From AA29 sp041481445 (lineage in GTDB: Bacteria; Acidobacteriota; Vicinamibacteria; Fen-336), in NCBI GenBank assembly GCA_041481445.1, contig JBGPBV010000097.1, positions 1-25,805 on the forward strand: 25,805 nucleotides of DNA. The letters run 5' to 3'. The position numbers and the translations under genes were made by a program. Below are positions 24,775 through 25,805 of the stretch, in pieces. Numbering within the stretch: position 1 is the stretch's first letter; the number at the start of each line of letters is the position of its first letter. The notes beneath the pieces are model-generated. The model saw only the letters and a list, made by a program, of their open reading frames with translations, was not told the DNA's origin and made no database searches.

Positions 24775-25805
24775 TCAAGGGCCGATGTAGCTCTCGCGGC
24801 GGGACACGAACTCATCCCAGTACATCGTGCCATTGGCGCCGGGTTTCACGTTCAGGGCTCCCATGCGCACGAAGTCGACCGAGCTGCGGTTGTTGTCGAG
24901 GCCGGCCACGGTGGCCACGGGCGTGCCGTCGATCCAGAGTCTCAGTGACCCGTCGTTGGCCCCCGGGGTGCTCGAACGCTGCCAATCGACCTCGACGGCA
25001 TGCGGGGCATCGGTGAGGCCGAAGAAGGCGGTATCCACCTGGCTGTTGTCGTCCTGTCGAGCGCGGGCCCTCAGGCTGTACTGCCCGCCCTGGCGTCTCA
25101 GCACGAGCGCCAGCAGGCGGCGCGTGGGGTTCTCCTCGAATGCGATGAAGAGGCGCGTGCGGAAGTGGGCCGACCCCTCACCGGGATCGAAGCCGTTCGG
25201 ATCGAAGTAGAAACGCGCCCGGTACCTGCGCTCGTCTTGCGGCGTGTCGTCCTCGACGTAGAGGCCCGCGGTATCGTTCACCACGGCTTTGAGGCCCACG
25301 GACGAGGAGGCCAGGCCGGCCGCCGCGTCCGCGCTGAGGTCCCCGCCGTCGGTCTGGGCCGCCGACCAGGCGGCCAGGTTTCCGAGCTCGAAGCCGTTCG
25401 CGAATATCGCATCGTTGCTCTTGCTGTAGACGACGTAGGTGGTGCCCGCGTCCTGGTAGCCTGCGGGATGGCTCGGCACCTGAACGCCGCGGGAGCCCAC
25501 GACGATGTCGGCCCGGAAGTCGTGGTCGAGGTCGCCCGCGGCCACGTCCCAACCGAAATTGCTTATCGAGAGGCCCTTGACGATGGTCGTGGCCAGGTCC
25601 AGTGCCGGCTGCACCCCGATGGCGCTGACGCCGCCGGCGATGACGAAGACCTGGCGCGTGTCCTTGCTGCCGACGATGAGGTCGGGCCGGGGGTCGCCGG
25701 CAACGTCCGCGAAGGCGAGCGCGCTGGGCTGGGCGCCGGCCAGGGTGAGCACGGCGGCGGTGGACACGTCGACGGTGCCGGCGCCCAGCGGTCCGGGCAC
25801 GACCA
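24775..25805 (-). CDS. FG-GAP/LamG-like surface protein (5' end outside window)
   Basis: The frame is open at the right edge; 343 codons are visible and the Met at 25800 is probably internal. The first part shows FG-GAP-type repeats with calcium-loop-like Asp clusters: LAFADVAGDPRPDLIVGS, VAAGDLDHDFRADIVVGS. A linker with IFANGFELGNLAAWS, a phrase frequent in secreted Acidobacteriota proteins, leads into a concanavalin/LamG-like beta-sandwich: YRARFYFDPNGFD, HFRTRLFIAFE, LLALVLRRQGGQYSLRARA, HAVEVDWQRSS, LRLWIDGTPVATVAGLDN, ending YWDEFVSRRESYIGP. It is probably secreted or surface-exposed and may bind carbohydrate. It ends 4 bases from the XRE gene's stop (convergent). Confidence 0.85.
   Translation of the reverse strand, partial: VVPGPLGAGTVDVSTAAVLTLAGAQPSALAFADVAGDPRPDLIVGSKDTRQVFVIAGGVSAIGVQPALDLATTIVKGLSISNFGWDVAAGDLDHDFRADIVVGSRGVQVPSHPAGYQDAGTTYVVYSKSNDAIFANGFELGNLAAWSAAQTDGGDLSADAAAGLASSSVGLKAVVNDTAGLYVEDDTPQDERRYRARFYFDPNGFDPGEGSAHFRTRLFIAFEENPTRRLLALVLRRQGGQYSLRARARQDDNSQVDTAFFGLTDAPHAVEVDWQRSSTPGANDGSLRLWIDGTPVATVAGLDNNRSSVDFVRMGALNVKPGANGTMYWDEFVSRRESYIGP

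Overview
The window is very GC-rich, almost fully coding bacterial DNA. It carries about 23 protein genes, no RNA genes, no CRISPR array and no insertion sequence. The gene content suggests a free-living Gram-negative bacterium, most likely an Acidobacteriota member: TolB/TPR regulators with winged-helix heads, many stand-alone receivers, DUF4136 and META-domain secreted proteins, Gfo/Idh/MocA plus TIM-barrel sugar genes, a DcaP-like porin and an FG-GAP surface protein. This assignment is inference from gene style; no marker gene fixes the phylum.

Region 1 (1-13.6 kb) is a signalling and envelope cluster. It opens with a HisKA_2-type histidine kinase whose stop codon directly abuts the start of a receiver/winged-helix/TolB/TPR regulator (cut by the left edge). 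Next come a broken DUF4136 remnant, a META lipoprotein with a two-repeat secreted protein, and a large radical SAM enzyme resembling the tetraether-lipid-synthase (Tes) family. A series of regulators follows: a FixJ-like stand-alone receiver, a pseudo-receiver/ATPase, another stand-alone receiver and a CadC-like winged-helix/TolB/TPR regulator. The cluster closes with a DcaP-like porin, a third stand-alone receiver coupled to a second META lipoprotein, an outer-membrane barrel protein and another secreted protein. Seven intergenic gaps here carry variants of one palindrome (best copy ATTGGACCAAGGTCCAAT), always upstream of a gene and in the same orientation relative to it. I read this as an undescribed local regulon linking envelope proteins, the Tes-like enzyme and signalling proteins. 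A second shared motif (TGGAAAAACCYTGG; at one site an 11-bp tandem repeat) may be the target of the CadC-like regulator.

Region 2 (13.7-17.3 kb, plus strand) is a probable sugar-catabolic unit: a Gfo/Idh/MocA oxidoreductase, a large xylose-isomerase-like TIM barrel and a family-3 solute-binding protein, with a strong hairpin after the first gene.

Region 3 (17.3-21.2 kb, minus strand) is a tight run: a soluble histidine kinase, a membrane-anchored L,D-transpeptidase-like protein that has lost its catalytic residues, an intact L,D-transpeptidase overlapping it by one base, and a zinc-ribbon/TPR membrane protein. It points to cell-wall cross-linking.

Region 4 (21.2-24.8 kb) holds groEL and groES (minus strand) with a textbook terminator after groEL. 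Upstream is a small monooxygenase-fold gene divergent from an XRE-family regulator. The divergent promoter has a perfect 9-bp-arm palindrome covering the -10 box of the monooxygenase promoter; the XRE gene looks nearly leaderless. No CIRCE element is visible, so this regulator may also influence groESL. The window ends in the 3' part of an FG-GAP/LamG-like surface protein.
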